Shown here one piece after another: positions 52,017 through 60,280 of a stretch of DNA of 64,000 bases. The first letter of the stretch is position 1; every line of letters begins with the position of its first letter. The stretch is taken from positions 62,001-126,000 of the forward strand of contig NZ_JAIEZQ010000002.1 in NCBI RefSeq assembly GCF_019679455.1. The letters run 5' to 3'. Source of the DNA: Nocardioides jiangsuensis (lineage in GTDB: Bacteria; Actinomycetota; Actinomycetes; Propionibacteriales; Nocardioidaceae). A program made the position numbers and the translations under genes. The notes beneath the pieces were generated by a model that searched no databases, was not told where the DNA came from, and saw nothing but the letters and a program-made list of their open reading frames with translations.

Positions 52017-52988
52017 TCAGGCGGGGGCGGACCGCCGGTACATCACGTCGGTGTCCTCCTCGGCGTGGGTGAACCCGAGTCGCGAGTAGACCTTCACCGC
52101 GGGCGCGTTGTCGGCCTCGACGTACAGGATCACCTCGCCGAGCCCGCGCCCGCGCAGGTGGTGGAGGCCGGTCAGCGTGAGCAGCGAGCCGAGCCCCAGA
52201 CCCTGCGCCGCGGGCGAGACGCCGACCACGTAGACCTCGCCGTACGCCGCGGCGCCGTCCTCGGCGGCATGGGTCTTGGTCCAGTGGTAGCCGAGGAGCT
52301 CGCCGGTGCCCTCGGCCTCGGCGAGGAAGAACCCGGCCGGGTCGAACCACGCCTCCGCCTCCCGCTGCTCGAGGTCCGCGCGGGTCATCTGCCCCTGCTC
52401 GGGATGGTCGGCGAACGCGGTGGCGTTGAGCGCGATGAAGGCGTCCTCGTCGCGGCCGGGCTCGAAGGTGCGTACGACGACTCCGGCCGGTGTCACGACC
52501 GCGGGCAGCGGGGCCGCGTCGTCGGACAGCGACCGCCGCATCACCCACAGGTCGCGCACCCGGGCGAACCCGAGCGAGCCGGCCAGGCGCGCCGCGGCGG
52601 GGTGGTTGGTGTGCGACCACGCGGACAGCGCGCTCGCGGGGAACGCCTCCAGCACGGTCTCGGCGAGCCGTCGTCCCACGCCGGCGCCGCGGGCCTCCGG
52701 GGCGACGACGAGGTTCACCTCGACCGTTTCGCCCTGAACGTCGGCGGGGCGGTCGGCGAGCGCGAACCCGACGACCTCACCGGCGGGATCCTCCGCAGTC
52801 CACAGGGTGGCGGCGGCGAGCCCGTCGTGCCGGAGCGCCAGCAGCGCGGCCTCGTTCAGCGGGCTGCGGGGGTCGGCGGCCGCGGACCGGTCGACGACGC
52901 CGCGCAGCCCTGCCCCCGGGCCGTCGGATGCGGCGAGGTCGAAGGCGGCCGGGTCGGCGCGGGTCACGCGGAGGGGGGACGTAGTCAC
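52017..52988 (-). CDS. mshD: Mycothiol synthase
   Basis: A 323-residue enzyme made of two GNAT domains. The N-domain has VEVNLVVAPEARGAGVGRRL, and the active C-domain has EVYVVGVSPAAQGLGLGSLL and ILYVEADNAPAVKVYSRLGF. HPEQGQMTRADLEQREAEAW and FFLAEAEGTGELLGYHWTKT are hallmarks of MshD. It acetylates Cys-GlcN-Ins to complete mycothiol, the actinobacterial thiol. It is taxonomically informative. It overlaps nothing and converges with the hydrolase. Confidence 0.94.
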   Translation of the reverse strand: MTTSPLRVTRADPAAFDLAASDGPGAGLRGVVDRSAAADPRSPLNEAALLALRHDGLAAATLWTAEDPAGEVVGFALADRPADVQGETVEVNLVVAPEARGAGVGRRLAETVLEAFPASALSAWSHTNHPAAARLAGSLGFARVRDLWVMRRSLSDDAAPLPAVVTPAGVVVRTFEPGRDEDAFIALNATAFADHPEQGQMTRADLEQREAEAWFDPAGFFLAEAEGTGELLGYHWTKTHAAEDGAAAYGEVYVVGVSPAAQGLGLGSLLTLTGLHHLRGRGLGEVILYVEADNAPAVKVYSRLGFTHAEEDTDVMYRRSAPA

Positions 52989-53085
52989 GCGGACCAGCCT
53001 AAGAGGACCCGGAAGCGACGCATGCCTGCGCCGGGCCTGGGCACCTCACACCCAGTCGCATTCTCGACAACATGGAGATCTCGTC

Positions 53086-53358
53086 ATGAACCCTGCGTGG
53101 TCACTCGCCTTCGCCGCGCTGGTCCCGCTCCTGTGCCTGGGCATGCTGCTGTGGCTGTCCTGGCTGGAGGAGACGCTGGCCGACGACGTCGCAGCCGCTC
53201 AGAAGCGCCGCACACCGAAGCCGGTCCTCGCGATCGCGACCCCGGTGGACACCAGCCCCGCCCCGCGGACGGAGCAGCCTGCGGTCGCGCCGGTCCCCGC
53301 CGCGAAGAGCAGCACTCCGGTGGAGACCGCGGCCCCGGCTCTCGCCCCGGTCGCCTGA
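53086..53358 (+). CDS. Small single-span membrane protein
   Basis: A 90-residue protein: one hydrophobic segment (WSLAFAALVPLLCLGMLLWL), then a charged stretch (LEETLADDVAAAQKRR) and a Pro/Ala-rich tail. GGAG lies 8 nt before the ATG. No recognised family. It lies between mshD and glnR, convergent with the latter. Confidence 0.6.
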   Translation: MNPAWSLAFAALVPLLCLGMLLWLSWLEETLADDVAAAQKRRTPKPVLAIATPVDTSPAPRTEQPAVAPVPAAKSSTPVETAAPALAPVA

Positions 53359-53407
53359 CGCCGACCCGCCGCGCCCTGCCGCAGCGAGACCGCCCGCGGT
53401 GCTCGCG

Positions 53408-54193
53408 TCAGTCGCGTGGACCCCGCGCCCGTACGGCGTCGGGCTCGTCCACCGGCTCCGCGACGTCCGCCATGTCCGTCGTACCGGCGGCCGCCCCGGA
53501 GGCGCCCCGGTCGCTCGGCGGCAGCACGAACCGGTAGCCGACGTTGCGGACCGTGCCGATGAGCACCTCGTTCTCCGGGCCGAGCTTCGCGCGGAGCCGG
53601 CGTACGTGCACGTCGACGGTGCGGGTGCCGCCGAAGTAGTCGTAGCCCCACACCTCCTGCAGCAGCTGCTGGCGGGTGAACACGCGGCCCGGGTGCTGGG
53701 CGAGGAACTTGAGGAGCTCGAACTCCTTGAACGTCAGGTCGAGCGGGCGTCCGCCCAGCTTTGCGGTGTACGTCGCGTCGTCCACGGTGACCTCGCCGGA
53801 GCGGATCACGTGCGCCTCCGGATCCTCCGGGTCGCGCTTCGCGGCGAGCCGCCCGATCGAGAGCCGGAGCCGCGCCTCGACCTCGGCGGGTCCGGCGGTG
53901 GCGAGGAGGACGTCGTCCATGCCCCAGTCGGCGGCGACGACCGAGAGGCCGCCCTCGGTGACGATGAGCAGCAGCGGCGCGTCGGACCCGGTCGTGCGGA
54001 TCAGCCGGCACAGGTCACGAGCCTGCGCGAGGTCCTGGCGGCCGTCCACGAGCGCCACGTCGGTCTCCGGCGCCTCGAGCAGCGCGCTTCCCTCGGCGGG
54101 AAGGATCTTGACCTGGTGGGGGAGCAGGGCGAGTGCGGGCAGCACCTCGGCCGACGGCTGCAGGGCGCTCGTCAGCAGGAGCAGGGTGCTCAT
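53408..54193 (-). CDS. glnR: GlnR-type orphan OmpR-family regulator
   Basis: A 261-residue regulator. The N-terminal receiver-like domain starts [20 protein letters not shown], as in actinobacterial GlnR, with Asp50 in [11 protein letters not shown] but without the other phosphorylation-pocket residues. The winged helix includes [40 protein letters not shown] and [15 protein letters not shown]. GlnR controls nitrogen assimilation (glnA, amtB) and acts without a cognate kinase. AGGAGG lies just before the ATG. No nitrogen genes are in the window, but the similarity to Streptomyces GlnR is strong. Confidence 0.85.
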   Translation of the reverse strand: MSTLLLLTSALQPSAEVLPALALLPHQVKILPAEGSALLEAPETDVALVDGRQDLAQARDLCRLIRTTGSDAPLLLIVTEGGLSVVAADWGMDDVLLATAGPAEVEARLRLSIGRLAAKRDPEDPEAHVIRSGEVTVDDATYTAKLGGRPLDLTFKEFELLKFLAQHPGRVFTRQQLLQEVWGYDYFGGTRTVDVHVRRLRAKLGPENEVLIGTVRNVGYRFVLPPSDRGASGAAAGTTDMADVAEPVDEPDAVRARGPRD

Positions 54194-54308
54194 GGCACCT
54201 CCTCGGGAAGAGGTCATCCTCCGACTCGCCGTTGAGCCGCTGGGCGTGGTCCGGTCGGCCGCGGAAGGCGGTCTTGCCCGGGAGACGCGATAAGGCAGGA
54301 TACCGAAC

Positions 54309-54617
54309 ATGGGTGACGAGGCTTCGGCAATCCGCGAGGGCGAGACGGCACAGTCCGTTGTCGTGCACTTCTGGGCAGCGGCCCGAGCGGCCGCCGGGAC
54401 CGGCCAGGAGCGGGTGCCCCTGGACGAGGCGAAGACGGTGGCCGACCTGCTCGAGACGGTACGGCGGCGGCACGCGGACCGTCCCCGGCTGGCCGACGTG
54501 CTCTCGGTCTGCTCGGTGCTCGTGGGTGACCGGCCGGTCGGTACGACGGACCCGGCGGACGTCGTGCTCCAGGACGGGGACACCGTGGAGCTGCTCCCGC
54601 CGTTCGCCGGAGGCTGA
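54309..54617 (+). CDS. MoaD/ThiS family sulfur-carrier protein
   Basis: A 102-residue ubiquitin-like protein: [20 protein letters not shown], a helix ([13 protein letters not shown]), and the terminal PPFAGG whose Gly-Gly is adenylated and thiocarboxylated. It resembles a MoaD subunit of molybdopterin synthase, but no moa genes are adjacent. It is divergent from glnR. Confidence 0.85.
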   Translation: MGDEASAIREGETAQSVVVHFWAAARAAAGTGQERVPLDEAKTVADLLETVRRRHADRPRLADVLSVCSVLVGDRPVGTTDPADVVLQDGDTVELLPPFAGG

Positions 54618-54639
54618 CCCGGCCTGACCCGGCCTCCCG

Positions 54640-54683
54640 CCGAACGAGTGACCTCTCAACGCCGCACGAGTGACCTCTCAACG
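54640..54683 (+). repeat. Two tandem 22-bp repeats (same family as 31151-31299)
   Basis: Units at 54640-54661 and 54662-54683 share the ACGAGTGACCTCTCAACG core seen at 31234-31299. They lie directly after the MoaD gene. Confidence 0.85.
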
Positions 54684-54895
54684 TGGAAGTTATGCGGTGG
54701 TTCGGGGGATTTTCGCGTGCAAGTTTCGGGAGTTCCGCCCTCATAAAGTAAAACCTGGCCCGAATGGGCCATATCGGCGTGACCACGGGAACCACTCGTC
54801 GTTGAAGATCGCACGAACGTACAACGAACTGCGTTCGCGGTTCCTGGCTCCGAAGCTGAGCCGGGGGGGAAATCTTTACAGGTAGGGAGCACGCG
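54684..54895. promoter_or_regulatory. AT-richer leader region of the LPXTG gene
   Basis: This stretch is noticeably less GC-rich than its surroundings. It contains the palindrome tggcccgaatgggcca (54756-54771) and no convincing gene. It probably holds the promoter and leader of the surface protein. I could not match it to a known riboswitch. Confidence 0.4.
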
Positions 54896-55804
54896 ATGCA
54901 GCACGCCCTTTTCCGGGTGGCCACGGCCACCTTCGTCACCGTCTTCGCCACCGTCGGGGTCGTCGGCCCCGTCCATGCGGAGCAGGCCTCCAGCCACGCG
55001 AGCGGCACCGCCGCCACGCAGGGGGACCCGACCGAGCCGCAGCCCGAGAGCAAGGCCGACAAGAACGACGGCGGCGCCAACTCCTACGACTGTGAGAACG
55101 GGCCCGAGGGTCCGTACTGCTCGACCCGCGACGGGTCCCCGTCGGAGAACGGCAAGGGCGACGGTGAGGCCACCGGCCGTCCCGCCGCCGGCAGCGTCGG
55201 CAAGGCCGACAACAAGAACCCGCAGGGCCAGGAGCCCGGTCCGAGCGACCGGAACAACGGCTACGAGTGCGACGGCAACCAGGGCATCGCCCAGGGCAAC
55301 CCCGCCCACACCGGCTGCACCGACTCCACCCCGCCGGTGGAGGAGGAGCCGGAGAAGACCTGCCCCGACGGCACCCCGATGTCCGAGGACGGCAACTGCG
55401 GCACCCCGGAGACCCCGACCACGCCCGAGACCCCGACCACGCCGGAGCAGCCGACGACCCCTGAGGAGCCGAGCAACCCCGGCACCCCCGAGGAGCCCAC
55501 CGTTCCGATGACCCCGGAGCAGCCGGCCGTGCCGGGTGGCCCCGCGGTCCCCGGCTTCGTCGAGGAGGAGATCGGCGGGCCCGAGGTGCTCGGCGTAGAG
55601 GGCGAGATGGCCGCCACCGCGAACCGCGCCCCGGTCACGGTCGCTCCCGCTGCCGTGGCTCCCGCCGCCGCTGTGGCGCCGGCCGAAGGCGTCCTGCCCG
55701 CGACCGGCGCCGACGACCTGGCCCTGGTGGCGCTCGGTGGCCTCGGTCTCCTCGCCGCCGGCGGCGTGATGGTCGCCCGCAAGCGTCCCCAGAGCAGCCG
55801 CTGA
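54896..55804 (+). CDS. LPXTG-anchored surface protein
   Basis: A 302-residue sortase substrate. An N-terminal signal (VATATFVTVFATVGVVGPVH, cleavage after AHA-like VHA) is followed by a charged region with paired cysteines (SYDCENGPEGPYC, GYECDGNQGIAQGNPAHTGC). A Pro/Thr/Glu stalk (TPETPTTPEQPTTPEEP) precedes LPATG (267-271), a hydrophobic helix and a basic tail (ARKRPQSSR). It should be linked covalently to the wall. The YECDGNQGIAQGNPAHTGC-type motif is recurrent in actinobacterial surface proteins. No sortase gene lies in the window. A strong terminator follows. Confidence 0.87.
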   Translation: MQHALFRVATATFVTVFATVGVVGPVHAEQASSHASGTAATQGDPTEPQPESKADKNDGGANSYDCENGPEGPYCSTRDGSPSENGKGDGEATGRPAAGSVGKADNKNPQGQEPGPSDRNNGYECDGNQGIAQGNPAHTGCTDSTPPVEEEPEKTCPDGTPMSEDGNCGTPETPTTPETPTTPEQPTTPEEPSNPGTPEEPTVPMTPEQPAVPGGPAVPGFVEEEIGGPEVLGVEGEMAATANRAPVTVAPAAVAPAAAVAPAEGVLPATGADDLALVALGGLGLLAAGGVMVARKRPQSSR

Positions 55805-55834
55805 CCTCCCACAGTTGCTGATCCGAGGCGCACA

Positions 55835-55869
55835 GGCCCCCGCCGGACCTCCGTGGTCCGGCGGGGGCC
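55835..55869 (+). terminator. Intrinsic-type terminator after LPXTG gene
   Basis: A perfect 15-bp stem (55835-55849 with 55855-55869) and 5-nt loop tccgt lie 31 nt after the stop. No T-run. Confidence 0.8.
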
Positions 55870-55960
55870 GACTCGTTCCCGGGGGCGACGAGGAGCGCCG
55901 GCGCCGACCGTGCCGCGGATGCCGGGAATGCCCGGCGGGCCGGCGTGGTTGAGTGCGGAC

Positions 55961-56404
55961 GTGAGCCAAGGAGCCTGGGTACTCGTCGTCGCGCTCGTCC
56001 TCGCGACGGCGTTCGGCGTCTACCGTGCCGCCCGCGACGGTCGCTTCCGCGGCACGCACCGGGTGAAGGGCGCGGTCGAGGAGGAGGTCGTGGAGAGCGT
56101 GCTGGCCGGCAGCGACATCGACCACGAGCTCGGGGAGCGGGCCACCCTGCTCCAGTTCTCGTCGGCGTTCTGCGCTCCGTGCCGGGCGACCCGGCGCATC
56201 CTGGCCGACGTCGCGGACGTCGTGCCCGGCGTCGTCCACGTCGAGGTCGACGCCGAGCACCACCTCGAGCTGGTCCGGCGCCTGGGCGTCGCGCGCACGC
56301 CCACGACGCTGGTCCTCGACCGGCACGGCCGCGAGGTGACCCGGGCCAGCGGTGCCCCGAAGAAGGACGAGGTGCTCGCCACCCTCGCCCGCGAGCTCGC
56401 CTGA
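55961..56404 (+). CDS. Membrane-anchored thioredoxin-like protein
   Basis: A 147-residue protein with an N-terminal hydrophobic segment (AWVLVVALVLATAFGVY) and a thioredoxin fold with redox motif CAPC at 71-74 (LLQFSSAFCAPCRATRRIL) and the cis-proline segment (ARTPTTLVLD). It is tethered to the membrane with its redox site on one face. GTG at 55961 is the best start; a longer frame runs into the terminator region. It is followed by the sulfur operon. Confidence 0.82.
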   Translation: MSQGAWVLVVALVLATAFGVYRAARDGRFRGTHRVKGAVEEEVVESVLAGSDIDHELGERATLLQFSSAFCAPCRATRRILADVADVVPGVVHVEVDAEHHLELVRRLGVARTPTTLVLDRHGREVTRASGAPKKDEVLATLARELA

Positions 56405-56485
56405 TGTTCCGCATCCTGGGACGGCTGTCCATATTTCAAGACGGCCATTTCCGGAGCATCGGCCCCGACCTCTAGTCTCAGGTCC

Positions 56486-56563
56486 ATGATCTCGACCATG
56501 CTGACCAAGCGCCGCGCGGTGGACCACTGCCGCGTGCGCTCGTCGCTGTGTCGAATGTCCTGA
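56486..56563 (+). CDS. Cys/Arg-rich leader peptide of the sulfur operon
   Basis: A 25-residue ORF, MISTMLTKRRAVDHCRVRSS then LCRMS. The C-terminal R-V-x-S-x-L-C-R core matches the actinobacterial cysteine-responsive leader family. TAGTCT (56473-56478) ends 7 bp before the ATG, a textbook leaderless promoter. A second ATG at 56498 is possible. It lies 200 bp upstream of DUF4395-sulfurtransferase-SseC. Stalling at its Cys codons could couple the downstream genes to cysteine supply. It is too short for routine gene calling. Confidence 0.65.
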   Translation: MISTMLTKRRAVDHCRVRSSLCRMS

Positions 56564-56774
56564 CGGGACGTCGCAGCCGCCGCTGAGCCAGGAGACAGGG
56601 TCTCCCGCTCGAGGAGCCGGTTCTGCCCCGGATCCCCGACCCGCCCGGGTCGGCCCGCGCGCCGACGTACCCGTGCCTCCCGAGGCCGCCCACCCGCACG
56701 CCCCCGGCCCGACCCGACCGCTCCGGTCGGAGTCCCGGACCGCCCCGGACGTGCTCCCGACGCAGGAGAACCCC

Positions 56775-57305
56775 TTGCCAGCCACCACCCGCATCGACCC
56801 GCGAGGCCCGCGGTTCGCAGCGACCCTCACCACCGTGCTGCTCGCGGCCGTGCTGCTCACCGCCCCCTCGGGGACGGCGACCACGCTGCTCGCGGTGCAG
56901 ACCGTCCTGTTCGGCATCGGCGCGGCGGCCGGCATCCAGCACACGCCGTACGCCTGGCTCTTCAAGACCGTGGTCCGGCCGCGGCTGGCGCCGCCGACCG
57001 AGATCGAGGATGCCGGCCCGCCGCGTTTCGCCCAGGCCGTGGGGCTCGGCTTCGCGGTCGTGGCGGTGGTCGGCTTCCTGTCCGGCGCCACCACCGTCGG
57101 CGTCGTGGCCACCGGGTTCGCCCTGGCCGCGGCGTTCCTCAACGCGGCCTTCGGGTTCTGCCTGGGCTGCGAGCTCTACCTGCTCGTCCGCCGGGCGTTC
57201 CCCGACTCCGCGCGCCCCACGGCCCCACGCACCACCACGACTGCACGCACCGCCACCACCGAAGACACCAGCGCCGGTCCGATCCCGGTCGCAACGAAAG
57301 GTTAG
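56775..57305 (+). CDS. DUF4395 membrane protein
   Basis: A 176-residue membrane protein of the DUF4395 family: IDPRGPRFAATLTTVLLAAV, AAAGIQHTPYAWLFKTVVRP, and a C-terminal CLGCELY motif in FGFCLGCELYLLVRRAF. It usually neighbours thiosulfate sulfurtransferase genes. A TTG start at 56775 is preferred because AGGAG lies 6 nt before it and the family begins at this residue; upstream in-frame starts would add a proline-rich, non-conserved part. The last ~30 residues are Thr/Ala-rich. It is first in the operon with sulfurtransferase (5-nt gap). Confidence 0.83.
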   Translation: MPATTRIDPRGPRFAATLTTVLLAAVLLTAPSGTATTLLAVQTVLFGIGAAAGIQHTPYAWLFKTVVRPRLAPPTEIEDAGPPRFAQAVGLGFAVVAVVGFLSGATTVGVVATGFALAAAFLNAAFGFCLGCELYLLVRRAFPDSARPTAPRTTTTARTATTEDTSAGPIPVATKG

Positions 57306-57310
57306 AAGCA

Positions 57311-58159
57311 ATGAGCCGCGAATCCGCACTCGTCGACGCCGACTGGGTAGCCGAGCACCTCGACGACCCGAAGGTGGTCCTGGTCGAGGTCGACGAGGAC
57401 ACCAGTGCCTACGACAAGGGCCACATCAAGGGCGCCATCAAGCTCGACTGGACCACCGACCTGCAGGACCAGGTCCGTCGTGACTTCGTGAACAAGGACC
57501 AGTTCTCCGCGCTGCTCTCCGAGCGCGGCGTCAGCAACGACGACACGGTCGTGCTGTACGGCGGCAACAACAACTGGTTCGCCGCCTACGCCTACTGGTA
57601 CTTCAAGCTCTACGGCCACGAGGACGTCAAGCTCCTCGACGGCGGTCGCAAGAAGTGGGAGCTCGACAGCCGCGAGCTCACCGAGGACGCGACCACCCGT
57701 GAGGCCACCACGTACACCGCGAAGGAGCAGGACCACTCGATCCGCGCCTTCCGCGACGAGGTCGTCGCCGCGATCGGCGTCCAGAACCTGGTCGACGTCC
57801 GGAGCCCCGACGAGTACGCCGGCCGGCTGATGGCCCCGGCCCACCTCCCGCAGGAGCAGGCCCAGCGCGCCGGGCACATCCCGACCGCGGCCAGCGTCCC
57901 GTGGAGCAAGGCGGCCAACGACGACGGCACGTTCAAGTCCGACGACGAGCTGCAGAAGATCTACAGCGAGGCCGGCGTGGACTGGAACAAGGACACCATC
58001 GCCTACTGCCGGATCGGAGAGCGCTCCTCGCACACGTGGTTCGTGCTCAAGGAGCTCCTCGGCCAGCAGAACGTGAAGAACTACGACGGCTCGTGGACCG
58101 AGTACGGCTCCCTCGTCGGCGTCCCGGTCGCCCTGGGCGACGAGCGGGGTGAGGCCTGA
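57311..58159 (+). CDS. sseA: Thiosulfate/3-mercaptopyruvate sulfurtransferase
   Basis: A 282-residue double-rhodanese protein. The inactive N-domain has VVLVEVDEDTSAYDKGHIKG, GVSNDDTVVLYGGNNNWFAA. The active C-domain has the persulfide cysteine near residue 233 in TIAYCRIGERSSHTWFVL. It moves sulfane sulfur to cyanide or thiol acceptors and resembles mycobacterial CysA2/SseA. Its stop overlaps the next start (TGATG). Confidence 0.92.
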   Translation: MSRESALVDADWVAEHLDDPKVVLVEVDEDTSAYDKGHIKGAIKLDWTTDLQDQVRRDFVNKDQFSALLSERGVSNDDTVVLYGGNNNWFAAYAYWYFKLYGHEDVKLLDGGRKKWELDSRELTEDATTREATTYTAKEQDHSIRAFRDEVVAAIGVQNLVDVRSPDEYAGRLMAPAHLPQEQAQRAGHIPTAASVPWSKAANDDGTFKSDDELQKIYSEAGVDWNKDTIAYCRIGERSSHTWFVLKELLGQQNVKNYDGSWTEYGSLVGVPVALGDERGEA

Positions 58160-58455
58160 TGTGCGGCGCCACCACCGGCGGCGTCTCGCTCGAGGGCGTC
58201 AACGTCGCCAAGGAGTCCGTGATCCAGGGCATCGTCACCCGCGATGACGAGCCGGTCGGCAACGCCTACGTGCGCCTGCTCGACCGCACCGGCGAGTTCA
58301 CCGCCGAGGTGCCCACCTCCGTGACCGGCCACTTCCGGTTCTTCGCCTCCCCGGGCGAGTGGACGCTGCGCACGCTGGCCCCGAAGGCCGACCCGGTCGA
58401 CCGCACCGTGGTCGCCCAGCAGGGCTCGGTCGCCGAGGTCACGGTCGCGATCTGA
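58159..58455 (+). CDS. sseC: DUF1416 protein (SseC-like)
   Basis: A 98-residue protein: MCGATTGGVSLEGVNVAKES, VTRDDEPVGNAYVRLLDRTG, FTAEVPTSVTGHFRFFASPG. This is the DUF1416/SseC family, almost always just behind a thiosulfate sulfurtransferase gene. Role unknown, probably in sulfur transfer. A one-base overlap (TGATG) couples it to the sulfurtransferase. A terminator follows. Confidence 0.92.
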   Translation: MCGATTGGVSLEGVNVAKESVIQGIVTRDDEPVGNAYVRLLDRTGEFTAEVPTSVTGHFRFFASPGEWTLRTLAPKADPVDRTVVAQQGSVAEVTVAI

Positions 58456-58472
58456 CGCAGTCCCACGACGAG

Positions 58473-58507
58473 GCCCCCGGGCCGGCTCACGCAGCCGGCG
58501 CGGGGGC
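58473..58507 (+). terminator. Terminator after the sulfur operon
   Basis: A 15-bp stem (58473-58487 with 58493-58507, one mismatch) and 5-nt loop cacgc, located 18 nt after the sseC stop. Confidence 0.7.
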
Positions 58508-58608
58508 GCTCGCACGTCCGGGGCCGCCCAGGGCGGACCTCCCGGCGCCGGTCCACCGGTCTATCGCCGGTTGGCTCCTGGGTGGCGCGTTTCGTATCGT
58601 GAATACCC

Positions 58609-59712
58609 ATGTCCGGAGATAACCCGCCCAGTGACAGCCAGTCGGACCTGCCGTCCGACCTGCCCCCGGAGTACGCCGAGGCCTACCGGCGCGGGTACGA
58701 GCGCGCACTGCGCGAGGGACCCGGGGCCGCCGGCGCCGCGCCGCCCACCGCAGCGGGACAGCCGGCCGAGCGCCGACCGGAGCCGCCGGTGCAGCAGGCA
58801 CCGGAGTCCGCCGAGCCGACGCAGGCGTGGTCCGTGGAGCAGTACCACGGACTGCACCGCGCCTCCGCGAGCGAGCCGACCCGGGCCGTCGAGCGTCCCG
58901 CGCCGGACGACCTGCCGGTCTACGCCGGGTACGTCGAGCGGGACGACCGGCCGTTCCTCCCCGGCACCGACGACCCGTCGAGGGACGCCGACCGGCAGGA
59001 CGACCCGGACGAGCGCAGGCGGAAGCTGCTGCCCCCGCTCCTGCTCGTGGGGCTCGCGCTGCTGCTCGTGGTCACCGCCTACGGGCTCGGCCGGGTCTTC
59101 TCCAGCGGGGTCGGTGAGGCCGACGCGACCGTGGAGGAGCCCGACGGCGTCACCCTGTCCGAGGACGGCGCGGCCACCCCGAGCCAGAGCGCCGAGGGCG
59201 GGCCGGCGAAGAAGCCCGCCCCGTCGACGTACCGCGGGCCGGTCGACGCGGTGGCCGTCGGGTCCGCGACGGCCTCGTGCCAGTCCGACGACTCCGTGGA
59301 CTCGGCCGGCAGGGCGGTCACCTACGAGCCGGCCAAGGTCTACGACGGCGACCTCTCCACCGCGTGGCGCTGCGACGGCTCCGGCGCAGGGGAGCAGGTC
59401 AGCCTCGCGCTGCCCGAGGAGGTCACGGTCGGCGAGGTCGGGCTGGTCCCGGGCTACGCGAAGACCGACCCGGCCAGCGGCGTCGACCGCTACGCCGAGA
59501 ACAACCGGCTCACCAAGGTGCGGTGGACCTTCGCCGACGGCACGTCCTTCGTGCAGACGATGAGCGGCTCGGCCACCGACCGGGACATGCGCCGGGTCCG
59601 GATCCCCCGGACCACATCGGACCAGGTCACCCTCGAGATCCTCGGCTCCGAGCGCGGGGCGCGGAACACCGTCGCGATCAGCGAGGTGTGGATCGGGGCC
59701 GCTCGCGCCTGA
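58609..59712 (+). CDS. Single-span membrane protein with discoidin-like C-terminal domain
   Basis: A 367-residue protein. An acidic, Pro-rich cytoplasmic region (~residues 1-140) precedes one membrane helix (LLPPLLLVGLALLLVVTAYG). The external part (~210-367) resembles the F5/8-type NADase-glycan-binding fold: AKVYDGDLSTAWRCDGSGAG, SLALPEEVTVGEVGLVPGYA, DRYAENNRLTKVRWTF and a final AISEVWIGA. Such domains bind glycans or zinc-ribbon partner proteins. Ligand unknown. Its 3' end overlaps the convergent gene by 35 bp. Confidence 0.8.
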   Translation: MSGDNPPSDSQSDLPSDLPPEYAEAYRRGYERALREGPGAAGAAPPTAAGQPAERRPEPPVQQAPESAEPTQAWSVEQYHGLHRASASEPTRAVERPAPDDLPVYAGYVERDDRPFLPGTDDPSRDADRQDDPDERRRKLLPPLLLVGLALLLVVTAYGLGRVFSSGVGEADATVEEPDGVTLSEDGAATPSQSAEGGPAKKPAPSTYRGPVDAVAVGSATASCQSDDSVDSAGRAVTYEPAKVYDGDLSTAWRCDGSGAGEQVSLALPEEVTVGEVGLVPGYAKTDPASGVDRYAENNRLTKVRWTFADGTSFVQTMSGSATDRDMRRVRIPRTTSDQVTLEILGSERGARNTVAISEVWIGAARA

Positions 59713-60280
59713 CCGGCGCCGTCCAGCCCTTGGGGTTCGGGCCGCTCGTGTGCGGGTTGTCGAAGTGGTAGAGACCGCCGACCCGGCGGGCCACCGCGCT
59801 CGTGAACTCCAGCGAGGCCGGGCCGCCGACGCAGCGGGCGGGGAAGCCGACCCGAAGCAGGTCGCGCCGCGGGTCGACCCGGTGCCGCACCGCGCAGTCG
59901 ACCGGCGTGAAGTGGTAGTCGGTGAGCCGGGCCACCCCGTCCGGGTGACGGCGGGTCACGCTGACGCCGACCACGTGCCGCACGCCGTCGCCGGCACGCA
60001 TCCGGGTGCGCACGTGCAGCGGGCCGCCGCCCGGGCCGAGCTCGGCGAGGCGGACGGTGACCGTGACCCGGCGGTCGGTGAGGGTGTACGTCGCGCGGGT
60101 GACGTCGGCCCGCGTCACCTCCGGCGCGCGCCGGTAGGTCTTCGGGCTCTGCGGGTCGACGTCGTAGGTCCACACGTCCCCGCGGCCGTCGACGACGTCG
60201 AGCGACGCCGCCGCGGCGGGCCCGGCAGGCGCCAGGACGGCCGCAGCGAGCAGGACCACGAGAGCCCGGCGCCGGCTCAC
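59678..60280 (-). CDS. Secreted protein of unknown function
   Basis: A 200-residue exported protein. It has a signal (ALVVLLAAAVLAPAGPAAAA) and then a beta-rich domain with segments such as DVVDGRGDVWTYDVDPQSPK, TRADVTRATYTLTDRRVTV. Two cysteines (VDCAVRHRV and ARCVGGPAS) may form a disulfide. GTG at 60280 overlaps the sulfatase stop (GTGA). Co-transcribed with the sulfatase, so perhaps it works on the same extracellular substrate. Confidence 0.75.
   Translation of the reverse strand: MSRRRALVVLLAAAVLAPAGPAAAASLDVVDGRGDVWTYDVDPQSPKTYRRAPEVTRADVTRATYTLTDRRVTVTVRLAELGPGGGPLHVRTRMRAGDGVRHVVGVSVTRRHPDGVARLTDYHFTPVDCAVRHRVDPRRDLLRVGFPARCVGGPASLEFTSAVARRVGGLYHFDNPHTSGPNPKGWTAPVRRERPRSTPR

Noticed and set aside
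54684-54895. Riboswitch or small protein upstream of the LPXTG gene
   Set aside because: The 71-codon frame here has no ribosome binding site and an unlikely composition. I could not match the sequence to a known riboswitch architecture.
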